From Smittia aterrima (taxonomy: Eukaryota; Arthropoda; Insecta; Diptera; Chironomidae), in NCBI GenBank assembly GCA_033063855.1, contig CP093829.1:15283537-15347536 (forward strand): DNA of 64,000 bases. The letters are read 5' to 3'. The notes under the pieces were generated by a model. The model saw only the letters and a program-made list of their open reading frames with translations, ran no database searches and was not told the DNA's origin. Shown piece after piece: positions 1 to 12,001 of the stretch. Numbering within the stretch: position 1 is the first letter of the stretch; the number at the start of each line of letters is the position of its first letter. A program made the position numbers and the translations under genes.

Positions 1-1497
1 ATTTCGACCTAATTTTTAGAGGCAACTCTTTTCATCTTCGCCGAGCTTAATTCAGCAAATGCTTTGAGCAATTTATAATAAAAATGCTACCGCTGCCAGA
101 AAGATGGAATTTTAATTAAATTCTAATCACAATGCAGGATAATAAGAATGTATGAGACATAAATATATGACTTTTATTAAGAGAAATCTTCAGAATATTT
201 TTCATTCACACACGAATTATTGTTTATTCAGCTCATTTCGTGGTATTTTCATTACTTGATGACGGCCAGAGGATTCAGAGAGTGAGTTTGCTTCGAATGC
301 GCTTATCGAAAGATCTAGAAGAGACGAGAAAATAAGATTGAAGTGCAATTAAAAATTCAACTTTCATACTTTGAGAAAATTGGTTCGTTGGGCGTGATGA
401 AAGGATTCGAAATGAAGTTGACGTATTCTGTATGGATATTGCGAAATATTGTTCTGATTTCATTTTCGCGAAAAGCTGAATTGCTGACTGAATCGACGAC
501 GAGGATGAACTTGATTTTAGTGTTTGTCATATAACCGTAGCTGAAACGAAATGCAATGATTATATAAAAAAAAAACTCTAGCCAACTGTGATTGGAAAAA
601 CAAAGAAAATTATTCATGAGTTCACACACGGGAGAATTGGGAAAACATATCGTTTTTCCTTCTCGAATGCAATTCCTAGAACAATACGCTCTAAAGGTAA
701 AATTGACAATCGGGTCTCTCGACTCAAAACGAAATCGTAGTTTGTTTGATATTGAAATTCATATGATTAAATCGGAATTATTTTTCTCACATTTTGTAGC
801 TTTCAGTTGCATATAGTAAGCCGAAAAACAAATCTCGAAGATCAGGATTCTTGTTGTTTGCTGCATTGCACTTCTCGTCAATTATGTCCAAAGCAGAATG
901 AATTCGGTATTGAAGCTCGATTTCCTTATCGATGTTTGAAGTCATTACATAAAGAGGAGAGTTCTAGAGGAATTAGATAGACAAAAAAGTGTTTAATAAT
1001 AACATCAACACAAACTTGTAAAAAGATCGCAGATCTTAATCCAGACAAAATCGAATGAAATAAAATCACAAATTGAAATTGAATAACGTTTATTAGAAAT
1101 ACGAAATATTTCATAGAAAATAAAACATAGAAATTTTTCATTGAAAACAACAAATTTTTTTCGTGAATTTACAATTAAAATAAGCGATAACAAAGTACTT
1201 GAAGTTTTGTGATGCATGCTTCTTGTGTTTAAAAACATTTCGCATATCCAAATCATTTTGCAAAGAAAAAAAAAAGATTTGCAAGTTTCTTAAAAATAAT
1301 TCATGTAAAAAGAAATTGCCCAAGATAGAATGAGTCAATGACGTTAACCGCAACTTACATCTTTAGAGATGATTGCTACAGAGCAACTCATTGTGAATTT
1401 GTGTTTTTATCTTGCTTAGAACTTGCCTAGAATCACAATTTAAGTCACTTCTGAAAATAAAATAATTCTTGTACAGTGAAAGTCTGAAACTTACGAC
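1..1497. other. Region without recognisable gene, upstream of Vhl
   Basis: AT-rich sequence with only short open frames on both strands. None shows a recognisable domain or pairs with plausible splice sites into a longer frame. It may hold the Vhl promoter and 5' UTR, but I see no clear TATA box or initiator that fixes a start. Confidence 0.5.
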
Positions 1498-2040
1498 ATG
1501 AAGTTAAAATCAACAGAAAGCACCATTCGAGCTTTCGTAAAATTTACCAATACGTCTGATAGGAATGTCGAGGTTCTTTGGATAAACTTTCGAGGCGTCG
1601 CGATCCACTACACAACATTATCTCCTAAACAGAGTAACACGGTAAGGAGTCGTTACTGTTGCTTGTCGTGCAGTGTGAAAGAACTTATTTAATTCCAGAT
1701 TAACACATTCTGTACTCATCCATGGATATTCAATTGCGCTGATACTGGTCAGAGATTACAAGTCAACCACAAAGTCGTTTTTCTAGCAGATCCTTGGTAC
1801 AAATATGTGATTAAATCCGATAACGGAGTGGTTTCCGTCGGCCGACAAGAAGCTGTAATTCACTTCCCTCTGAAGACACTTCGTGATGCTTCTCTTTGGA
1901 GGATAGTCCATCTTGTAGAATCCAAGAATGATATTAACCAATTAGAAATACCTAATACACTAAAATCTGATTTACTTCAAGTTTGCGATAGAACGAAGAG
2001 GTTCGCTAGCTACACTATAAGTCATGAAACTGATTCCTGA
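1498..2040 (+). CDS. Vhl: von Hippel-Lindau tumour suppressor homologue (E3 ligase substrate receptor)
   Basis: Substrate-recognition subunit of the elongin B/C-Cul2-Rbx1 ubiquitin ligase; in animals it binds hydroxyproline-containing HIF-alpha. Exons 1498-1641 and 1699-2040 join in phase 0 to give 161 aa. The beta domain shows the VLWINFRG strand, then a tyrosine at the place of the human hydroxyproline-pocket Tyr98 (HYTTL), then the THPWIF strand. The C-terminal alpha domain begins TLRDASLW, matching the elongin-C box, where the human cysteine (Cys162) aligns with serine here. Length is close to other insect VHLs. The 57-nt intron contains an in-frame stop, so retention would truncate the protein. 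A poly(A) signal lies at 2156-2161. Wdr48 ends convergently 310 bp away. The identification rests on the whole beta-alpha pattern and is strong. Confidence 0.9.
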
Positions 2041-2155
2041 TTCCTCAGTTAATTATTAATATTATTTTTATGCCTTATGAGAATTTGATTAAATTATGCG
2101 TCACGAAGGTTTTTCGTTTATAGAAGAATTTCAAAGTTTTTACAAAGAAATTATA

Positions 2156-2161
2156 AATAAA
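2156..2161 (+). promoter_or_regulatory. Poly(A) signal of Vhl
   Basis: AATAAA about 115 nt after the Vhl stop codon, within the interval between the two convergent genes. Confidence 0.5.
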
Positions 2162-2349
2162 AGTCCGAATATTTTTTACAATGAAGGTTGATCTATTTTG
2201 TCTCGTCAATTGCCATTTATCACATCACAAAAATAAATAAATAAGAAGACGAACGATTAATTAAGAAATCGTTTTGCTTTATGCAACAAAGATTTTTCGC
2301 TTCTAAATACAGCGCACTAAAAGTTGGGACAGACACTGGATTGAATGAT

Positions 2350-4784
2350 TTAACTAAAGTTTGGCTTCGTTTTATAGTGAAATGTCAAGTCGCTGGATTG
2401 CTTCCATATGAAATGCTTTACAGTTCGAAGGTCCATTGAAGGATCGCAAACGACGTCATTACATAAAAGTTCAATCTTATCTTCAGCTGGAATTTGCGAA
2501 CCTTCACTTGCATCGCTGTTGTTTTGAGACGAATTGGAATTGACACCATTGCCAGTCGTTGGAATTTCCATGAGAATTTTGTCGAGAACATGCTCGCACA
2601 CTTTTCGACATTGAATGAACTCGTTGGCTATTAAACGATCCTGGAATGAAATAATAAACAACTATTGTTAAATGAATTCGTTTAATTTGGAAGTTATCTC
2701 ACCTTTTTCATTCGATCTTGCTTCACCATTTGAGGATGAGGCAAAAGGAAGAATGGAATTTTAATAAAGCGTGGAATGTTTCGATCAATGACTACATCAG
2801 CAACCCAAGAGGGAACGGCTTCGTGAAGAAGTGCGCTCTCCGTATCTCCAGCAGCATCTCGCACTAACAATCTGCAACCTGTTCGACCACCAACCTCACT
2901 AGAAATGATACATTATTAATTTCCGAGCAGTTCCTTATCAAAATGAAATTCAAACCTGAACAAAATTGGCGTGTGCTTCGGCACTTTGAAATATTCGTTC
3001 CCCCTAATGTCGTTGTCCATGTCGGCGATAGGTTGAGACCAATATTCGAGAAGTGCTTGAAGCAAGAGACTTCCGTAATTTACTTTAGGATCAGATCCAT
3101 TCTCTGCGTTTCCCACTCCAAGTCCTGCTTCTGTTGCCGAGACCCATGCAGTAAAGCAATCAATCTCATCTGTTCCTAAAACTATTGTTGGCATCTAAAA
3201 CAAAAGAATGACGTGTCATGTGCTAATCAATTACTTTGTCAAATAGATTCTAACTCACTCCGGTCTTCAGATCAACAGTAAACCAATTGGGTACATAAAC
3301 CATTTTGTTTTTTGCTTTAACTGTTTCATCGAAATCTATCTTTCCTAAGCTTTCGACTTTTGATACTTTAAGAACATCGTAAATGGCAACATTTTGATCG
3401 GTGTCTCGTGTCACCATGAATCTCTTGTCATTTAGCACGGCATATTTTTCTATGGCTGCTCCACCTTTAATGCATTTCTCCTCTACGGTATTGAAAGGAA
3501 CGAGAGCTTGCTGCTCGTTGAGCGATAGATTCGAGGTGTTTTGCTGGGAATTTCCCATCTTATCAGCATTCATCTTAGGCAGTTTCCACATCTTGATATC
3601 AGAGTTCCATGTAGTTGTCCAAATCCCTGTGTGATCGAGGTTGTAGCACATGTTGAGGACTGGCGCCTTCTCTTCACAGACAAGAACCGAATTATATGGG
3701 TTCCTAATTTCAGTTTGGAAGATCTTTTTATCGCGACTTCCTGAGATGACATGCGTGAAGTTCTCGTTGACCAACAACGCCCAAACTCCTTCCGTGTGAA
3801 CTGAAATTGTCTGAACACAACGCTGCTGGCCAACGCTCCAAAGTTTTATCGTTCCATCGCTACTGCCACTTAAAATATGACTACCATCAGTAGAAATGAC
3901 TAAAGATTTGATATTCTCGGTGTGTCCCTTAAGTTTAATGAGACGATTGCATGTACGAGGATCCCAACATCGAATCACATTCTCTGTTGATCCACTCGCG
4001 ATTATTGTGCCTACAAGTAAATCCGTAAATAATCTTTGCAATTTTTTTTAAACTTAAGTGCCTTACCGGAAGGATTTATTGCTAAGCCGTAAATAGAATG
4101 CTTTGAACCAGTAAGTGATGAAGCTATAATGATAAATTCCATTAGTCAACAAATCACTTTTTAAGCCTTTTGATTAATTACTTGTCACAGTGTTATTACT
4201 TGCAGTCAGCGCAGTTAAAGTATTGACATCCCAAAGAAAAATTTGTTTGTCAAGTCCGGCACTTGCGACTTGCTCTCGATCTTTCGCGTAGGCTAAAGTC
4301 TGCACATAGTCACGATGCGTTCTCAAAGTTGACATACAGAATCCTTTATGAGCATTCCATACTTTGACTGTCGTATCGCAGCTTGCACTAATCAAATTGC
4401 GGCCTCCACAGCAGAGAACAATGTCATTAATCCAGTCATTGTGATGTTCCAAAGATTGTACATAAGAACTGTCTATGTTTGTCGTATTTGTGTTCCATAT
4501 CCTTATCTAAGACGATAAAAAATACTCTTGAAAGTTGAAGAAAGAAGAAATAATTTCTAACTTACGACGGCATCTCGACCACAACTGAAGAGTCTTCCAT
4601 TATTTTGATCAAGCTGAAGGGCATTCACGCCCCGCTTATGTCTCTTTTCTTCAGCATCTCGAATCACAAACGACACCTAAACAACAAATAGAGTTTCCGG
4701 TTGGTATTTCTTGATATTTCACGAAATCCATTGACGAACACAAACCTGCATCTTCTTCCTAGAATTTTGATTGTTTTTCAGCAT
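2350..4784 (-). CDS. Wdr48: WD repeat protein 48 (UAF1), activator of USP1/12/46 deubiquitinases
   Basis: Eight exons: 4784-4746, 4676-4566, 4506-4182, 4123-4067, 4010-3259, 3194-2956, 2898-2703 and 2640-2350, giving 669 aa, near the 677 aa of the human protein. An N-terminal beta-propeller of WD repeats is clear (for example DTTVKVWN, DKQIFLWD, ENVIRCWD, DGTIKLWS), followed by the ancillary and C-terminal SUMO-like regions with DCFTAWVSA and LLLQALLEYW, and the ending MDLRTVKHFIWK. It binds USP12/USP46-type deubiquitinases and stimulates them through the propeller. The 13-codon first exon with ATG at 4784 is supported by in-frame splicing into the conserved segment beginning VSFVIRDAEEKR. 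All eight junctions keep frame. The next gene upstream on the same strand stops 223 bp away, so the promoter must be short. Confidence 0.93.
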
Positions 4785-5007
4785 TCTTTATCCTATTTCA
4801 ACAATCTCCGATATTAATGCAAAGCAGATGCTGCCGATAACACGATCCCACAAAAGTTTTGATGTTTTGCAGCAGACTTCCTTCCTAATTCATCTGAATT
4901 AAATTTGAGATTCTATTTTCCATGGAATCTAGTTATATTGTTTCCCCTTGATTCAAATAAAAAGTTCGTTATTTATTCTTCAAAAATTTATTTCCTTTAA
5001 AATAGCT

Positions 5008-6107
5008 CTACTCAATTCTACACCATTTCTCGCTTACTTTCCACAAGAAATTAGCCATCGCATCATCTTCAGCTTGAGGTGCAACATCCTTTTCTTTGCA
5101 ATCAGAAAAATATTTTCCAGTGACAGTTTCCAACTCAGGATCGAGACAACAAAAAATATTTGTTTGAGCGCCACTAACTGGATTTTTCATGAACGGCCAC
5201 ATAAATGGATAAACAAATATTTTCGCGAAGAAGGAGTTGAAGATTCCCATGTGACGCATGAGTTCTGTATCAACAATTCCTGGATGAAGTGCATTAACCG
5301 TCACTCCAGTTCCTTCGAGTCTTCTCGCTAACTCTCGAGTGAACAAAACGTTTGCTAGCTTGGACTGTTCATACGCTTTCGCTGGATCATACGATTTCTC
5401 ACTGTTAAAGTCTGCAGTATTGATTTCTCCTCTAGTATGTGCGATGCTTGACACGTTAACAATACGACTTGGAGCTGACAGTTTCAAGAAGTCAAGAAGT
5501 AAGTGAGTAAGCAAGAAGTGGCCCATGTGATTAACGCCGATCTGCATTTCAAAGCCTTCGTTTGTTACCATTCGAGGACATCTCATAACTCCTGCGTTGT
5601 TTAACAACACGTCTAAGCGATTCTGTTCTGCTTTAAAAGTTTTTACAAAGTTCTTGATTGATTGGAACGAAGCTAAATCAAGTTCACGACAGTAGACATT
5701 TCTATTCCTTGTTTCTAGAATGATTGACTTTCTCGTCTCTTCACACTTTGTCATATCCCGACACGCAAGGTAAACCGTTGCATTCCTCCTTGCAAGTTCA
5801 AGAGCAGTTTCTTTTCCAATTCCTGTGTTGCTTCCAGTGATGATTACGACTTTTCCATCAGCCTTCACGGGATTCATGAATTTTTCACCTTGCATCAAAT
5901 CTCTGCAAAAATATTGAATAGGCGTTATTAATCAGTTCATAAATATCTTGTAATTCAATAAATATTTTTATTTACATTTGAAAATAAATAATTTCAATTT
6001 TCGGCTTCTTACTTGATTAACGCTCCAATTCCAACTAAAGTACCAACTCCTGAAAACCACAAGACTTTCTTGCTCCTAAAAAACGCTAGCATTCCTTCCG
6101 CTGCCAT
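5008..6107 (-). CDS. Retinol dehydrogenase-like short-chain dehydrogenase (RDH11-14 type)
   Basis: Exons 6107-6013 and 5902-5008 give 329 aa. NAD(P)-dependent oxidoreductase of the classical SDR family, expected on retinoids or other lipid aldehydes and alcohols at the ER or mitochondrial membrane. The N-terminus carries a hydrophobic stretch of about 18 residues (around 13-31) after a short basic segment, fitting a membrane anchor. Cofactor motif TGSNTGIG is at 54-61, NNAG at 133-136, catalytic Ser near 183 and YEQSK at 209-213. The HPGIVDTEL segment after the active site is typical of RDH11-13 homologues. AATAAA signals on the minus strand at 4992-4987 and 4977-4972 follow the stop. The substrate cannot be told from sequence. 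Confidence 0.9.
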
Positions 6108-7516
6108 AGTTTAATTCACAATTTTCAATTTTTTTTCTGCCGCAATTGAATCGTGCTCATGACATCCTAAACGAAATGCTCTTTCGTTCTCCTTTCAATT
6201 ACCCTCTGATACTAGCAATCGCTCAGATTTACAAACAACTTGGAACTTTATAGCAGTTTGTTGAATCAGTCGAGAACTCGAGAGAGATTGAATAAGTTGT
6301 GATTTTTCGGTTGTCAAAAATATATTCGTTTCATCGAATTCAAAGAGGAAATCTTGTGCTATAACAAAGTCTCGACCTTCCATCAATACAGAAGCAATAA
6401 GAAGTCAATTCATCATCCATTAACGAAAGGTATTTAGTAAAAATCAGAAAAATCGATAAAGTTATATCCACGAAAAGTGCTTAGAACGATTGAATAGAAA
6501 ATCAAAGTTCAAAATGTGCATTGATTGCAATATTTGCAGAAAATTGAATTAAGCTCCTCGAAATTCTTCTGTCTCATCTTCATCTTCGGCGAGCGAAAAT
6601 GAAGAAAAAAGTTAAAGTCACTGAGGAAGATTTGAGATTTATTGGCAGACGTCGTAATGGAATGTCTCGATAAGCCTCAAGGAACTATTGTCTGTCAGTG
6701 ATCGCTGCTGTCATCGGGAATCCGGCAAATTATTCTTTTCAATGGACATGAGGAGTTTTCGAGACGCATGAGGTTATCGAATAAGAATAAAACGAAACTC
6801 GTTTACTACGTCACAATTGAGACGAGCGCGAAAAAAAAGTTAAATTTAAGTTCCCAACTGTGATCTTGAACGACGATTCATTTTCTTCATTCTGACCCGA
6901 GATATTGCATTTTAGGAAAAGTCAGCAATTGACGTTTATAAGGAGAGAGTGACGATCGCTTTCCTCTAAAGAATCTTGAAAGGCAAAGTCTTTTCGAAAA
7001 TTTTCTTTTCCTCGTCATAACGTAATTGACTAATCTATCCTCAGTTGAGGATTTTTCTCAGTTGCATTCGTCAGTTGGCGCGGTAATTGCACGAAATTTC
7101 GCGGGAAAACTGTTTTTGTTGTGTTGGATGTCAAAAATCTTTTCGAGACTTATTCTGTTTGTGAGTAATCAAACTTAGAGAGTGCGTGGTTTGCGATCAT
7201 CTTCGATCTGATATCGAAATGTCTTCTTTATCCACCTAAAGTATTTTTAGCGACACTTAATCAAGACTAACATCCTGAGAAACAAACGTTTTCATTTAGA
7301 AACGAACCGTCGAGCTAAAATAGATCCGAGGCGAAGTCTCTACAGTCAGTGGTTGTTTCAATTCATTTTCCAACATGACGATTCGATCGCCAACTCGTCA
7401 GCGAGATTTTCCTTTCCTTCTTTCTTTGCCAGCTGAAAAATTCACTCTCTTCTTCTTTTCGTCGAACTTTTCACTCTTCATCACAAAACTTTAGGAAGTC
7501 GCACTTATTAAAAGAA
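6108..7516. other. Intergenic region between divergent SDR and 5'-nucleotidase-family genes
   Basis: About 1.4 kb between two divergently transcribed genes, presumably holding both promoters and 5' UTRs. Short frames only. I see no RNA gene or clear repeat. Confidence 0.4.
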
Positions 7517-10455
7517 ATGGCAGGATTTGCTTCGCAGGCGGCTTTGAGGAGTCACTATGAAGACTTGATCGACGAAACGGAGAACGATATAACAGAAAAG
7601 CTCAGCTCGGCGGTTTCCTGGTTCAAGCAGGTTTATCTGTCGTCAAAAGTTTCGCACATGATTAGCGTTTCGCACACATCAAACAGACGACTAAGAAGTT
7701 ACCTAAAATTGCACCTCCACCTTGTTGTCTGTTGACATTAGGCGCTTAGAGAATATCGCACACTAATTGACTTTCTATTTTCGTATGTTTCTCGCTCACG
7801 TGCTATTGTATCGTTTTTTTTCTGGTAGACATTGTAAAAAAGTTATGATTTTGTTAATGGACGAACAAAACTTTTTGTCTATTATCATTATCCTTTACTT
7901 TTGTTTTAAAAGTTTCTGCACTCGCTTCGACAAAATAAAACATGAACAACTTCTCGCAAAAGATGGTTCAGCTTTGATTCAAAGTTTTACTTTGTCGCTT
8001 TACAAACCTCGGAAATGATTTCCTTTGCGGTAACTTAACGGCGTTAACAAAATTGCACAATCCATTAGTTTAGAATATTCAATAACTTCTCAATGAAATG
8101 AAGAAACCTTCAAGTAACGTTCGAGAGGATAATTTATAATTTCATCAGATTACGTTCGAAAAACTCTTTTCCTTGAATATTTTCCTTATTTCAGCAAATT
8201 CGTTTTGTGTAATTCGATGATTCTTCGCTGTAATATCGAATTATGCAAACTGAAATTGCACGGAGCCTTAAATGTCATGCATGACATGAAATCGTTAGTT
8301 GGTCACCTTACCGAATATCTTTCCTTTTCGTAGGCATCAGCAGAAGTGAAAGAAGCTGGCAAGCGTGCGGTCGTTCAAATTCACACAAAAAATCCTGAGC
8401 TGGTCGCTAAAGTTCCCGCCCCGAAATTTATTAAAACGTTGATTAACTCCACCAGTCCCAAAGCGAATGGATCAGAGATGAGTGTGAGCAACGAAAACAT
8501 AACAAATGGTGATTCCGGCCAAAAAAAGTTAACAATCTTGCATTACAACGATGTCTACAACATCGATCAACAAAGCAAGAATGAGCCCGTGGGAGGCGCT
8601 GCAAGATTCTGCACGGCGATACATTCTTTCAAAGAACTCAACCCTCTCGTTCTCTTTAGTGGCGATGCATTTAATCCATCGATGTTGTCGACTTTTACCA
8701 AAGGCGAACAGATGGTCCCAGTGCTGAATTCTATTGGAACAGACGTCGCTGTCTTCGGCAATCACGATTTTGACTTTGGACTCGAAGTTCTTCAAAAATG
8801 GGTTGACATGTGTAAATTCCCTTGGCTAATGTCAAATGTCATTGATAATGAGACCGGCAGACCACTGGGAAATGGCAAGATTAGCCACATAATGAATCAC
8901 AATGGATTCCGAGTCGGACTGATGGGACTTGTTGAGAAAGAATGGCTCGACACGATTGCTACAATTGATCCCAATGAAGTGACGTTCATCGATTATATTG
9001 AAGCTGGCAATCGACTCGCTGACGATCTTTTGAAAGAAGGTTGCGAAGTGATTATCGCTTTAACTCACATGCGAACGCCGAACGATTTAAATCTCGCGAA
9101 AAACTGTCCAAAACTTGATTTGATTCTTGGTGGCCACGACCATGTTTACGAAATCGTCAAAATCAATCATTTAAATGTGATTAAGTCTGGCACAGACTTC
9201 AGGCAATTCTCGCGAATAACGTTAACGAATCCATCGCCAGGAGAAGACAAAACGGCGTTAAATATTGATATTGAAAAGGTTGATGTAACATCGGAGTTTG
9301 CGGAAGACCAAGCACTGAAAGAAGTTCTTACAAAGTACACAGAAGTCATGGATTCAAAAATGGTTATCGTTCTTGGTAATTTCACTTGTGAGCTCGATGC
9401 GCGCTTCGCACAAATAAGAACTTCTGAAACAAATGTTGGTAATTGGATTTGCGATATTGCTTTGGCTGCCACCGGTGCAGACGTCGTTATGATTAACTCG
9501 GGAACGTTTAGATCAGACAAAATCCATGAAGCAGGACCATTCACGATGAAGGTAAAGTTATTATCGTTTACGTAAAAAGATTTCCTCATTTAAGATAATT
9601 TTTCTTTCTAGGACTTGGTAAGCATTATTCCAATGCAAGATCCGCTTATCGTTATCGAAGTTACTGGAAAGGTTATTCATCAAGCTCTTGAGAATGGAGT
9701 AAGTTCGTACCCAAAGCTGGAAGGAAGATTTCCACAAGTTTCGGGAATCACTTTCACCTTCAACCCTGACGCTCCGGTTGGAAGTCGCGTTGAGCCACGC
9801 TTAGTACGAATTGGTGATGAATGGCTTGATTTAGAAGAGAAATACGCTCTTTGTGTTAAAGCTTACATGCACGGAGGGTGTGACGGATACACGATGTTCA
9901 AAAGTTGTCCAGTGCTGATGGATGAAGACATGTGTCCAGAATTGGGTGAGTTCATTTGAGTTTGTCATTGTACAGGTTATTTACGAATAAAATTTTTAGG
10001 TCTTGCCGTACAAAATCATTTTCAAGCCATTGATGTTAAGTTAGGCAAAGGTGGTCGACACTCAAAACATAGACAAAGTCTTGTAACGCTCTCTCGCCGT
10101 CACAGCATGGTGCAGTCATTGGAAAACTTGGACTTGGATGGACCAAGCCCCAATCGATTGCATCACAATCCGAGCCATCCAGCAATGCAACCACCAATGT
10201 CATCAAGTAAAAAAGTAAAGCGAAAATTTTCCTTAAAAAGCTTTTCAATGACTTCAAGTTTTACTCTTTTAGATGCTTCGTCGTGCTTCTTTGGATGATC
10301 TTGAGCAATCGTCTTGTATCTTGGCTCCAACCATTCAACATCGAATTGTCAAAATACAAAACATTGATCACTTGCGAGAAATGATTCTAAAACGTGAGGC
10401 TATGGAAAAAACGACCGAGGTAATCAAAGAGATGGATGAGAATAGTCCACAGTAA
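7517..10455 (+). CDS. 5'-nucleotidase/2',3'-cyclic phosphodiesterase-family metallophosphoesterase
   Basis: Exons 7517-7630, 8334-9551, 9612-9945, 10000-10214 and 10273-10455 give 687 aa. Two-domain UshA/CD73-type layout: an N-terminal metallophosphatase with YNDVYN (D111), SGDAF (D149), FGNHD (180-183), the histidine of THMR (about 283) and GGHDH (H306, H308), then a 5'-nucleotidase C-terminal domain (about 375-565) with NVGNWICD, HGGCDGYTMF and related motifs. It has no signal peptide or GPI-type tail, so it is probably cytosolic, unlike ecto-5'-nucleotidases. The usual His after the first Asp (NDVH) is Tyr here. A Ser/basic C-terminal extension follows the catalytic domains. The first intron is long (703 nt). 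It resembles an uncharacterised insect subfamily (I recall Drosophila CG11883) more than CD73. Poly(A) signal 10647-10652. Confidence 0.85.
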
Positions 10456-12001
10456 ACAAAGCTCAAACGAGAGCACAACATGATATTTATTGAATGTACA
10501 TAAGACCACATTCCTGCTTATTTTGGAAACCGCGTCAGAACGCGAAAAAATTTAAATTCTAGTGGTTGTAGTTGATTCAACGAAAAGAAAGCTAACGAGA
10601 ATTAACTTGAATTTTAATAGCTTTATTTTTTATTTGATTCGGCTTTAATAAATGAGCAAAAGTGTCATATGTTTATTTATCAAAGTCGGATTTCTCGTTA
10701 TAAAAGCTCAAAGCAAAATAAAAATAAAACGCAGCAATGAATTCGATAACTCTTCAGGAAACGGAAGTTATTTTTATGCGCTGCAAACGAAGCCTTTTTT
10801 TTCGTGGGAAATTTCCCGATCAATTGAAAATAGCAATCGGAAACGACAAAATGACAAAAATTATTTAGTTTCTTATAAAAGTCTTCTTATCCTTCGAATT
10901 TGTTGATCCTTCCTTGTTATTGATCTATTTATTGATAATTATAGTCATTAAAGCTGAGAATTTAAATTTTAGAGAGCTTAAAGTTGCGGGTGGAGCTGAT
11001 AATATTTTAAAGCCTTTTTGAACACAAAATAAAATATATAAAGAGCACTGAGAGAATCAAAAGAAAATTGTTTTATTTGATAAATGTTTGGGTCTGAAGG
11101 AAATTTAGATTTTCAGAATTAAAGCTAACTTTTATTGGAACAATTTTACTCAGTTCATGTTGTTAACATGCTTGAGATCATCAATAATTAACAACTTAAC
11201 AATTTAAACATGTTAATTAAGCTTTTTTTCTTTTTGCATCTAACGATTAAAACCTATTCAAATACTTGAACTTTTGCCTTCCTGGATGCGTTCATGAATC
11301 GGTTTAAACTAATTCATGAACGCACTTCCCCTCGCGGATTAAAATAGTGACATCTGGTGTTCGCCAGTGCGGATTTCTTCACGAAAACTCAAATTTCTAG
11401 ATTTTTAAGCACTTAAGTAACATTTAAGCAATAAGTCATCATCTTTTCACTTCGTAACAACGCGCAATTATCGAAAAAAAATCTGAATCGTGCCTAAAGT
11501 AGCTTAAACTTAGATTTTGAAGAATTTTTCGCCCTCGTCAAGTGCAAGTCGACGAGTGAAATTCCTTAACACAGAGCAACTTGCAACTTGATAAGATTCG
11601 TGAGTGTTCATTTGCATATTAAAGTAGACACGCTTATCATAATCACATCGAGTAATCCATGTTTGATAAGAAATCGTGCAAGGACGATCAGAGCTACAAA
11701 ATCGAATTGAATTTTTTATTGAGAAAACACAAGAAGAGAAAAAATCAATTCCCAATCAACAAGAGACAAACTCGAGAGACGGAAGCCAACGAGTGCAAAA
11801 TTTCTAATTTATTCATCTCTTATTACAGCATTGTAATTACACCTGCTGCCTCTTTGGGGTGAAATATCGTTTATTCGCTATCGTTAGTCTTCTTCTTTCT
11901 TTGATGCTCAGACGAACGTAAATCGAGACGAAGACACAAGAAAGAAAGAAGCGAAAGCAGAGCGATAAGTTAAGCCCAATTATCGAACGGGCGGCGAAAC
12001 G
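10456..12001. other. Intergenic region upstream of egalitarian, with a strong hairpin
   Basis: AT-rich spacer holding the poly(A) signal of the phosphoesterase gene (10647-10652) and a perfect inverted repeat at 11287-11324. Short frames on both strands lack coding character. Confidence 0.45.
11287..11324. repeat. Perfect 13-bp inverted repeat (hairpin)
   Basis: Left arm TGCGTTCATGAAT (11287-11299) is the exact reverse complement of the right arm 11312-11324. The 12-nt spacer itself contains the 8-bp palindrome GTTTAAAC. It is not tRNA-like and is too short and GC-poor to be an evident pre-miRNA. Confidence 0.75.
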
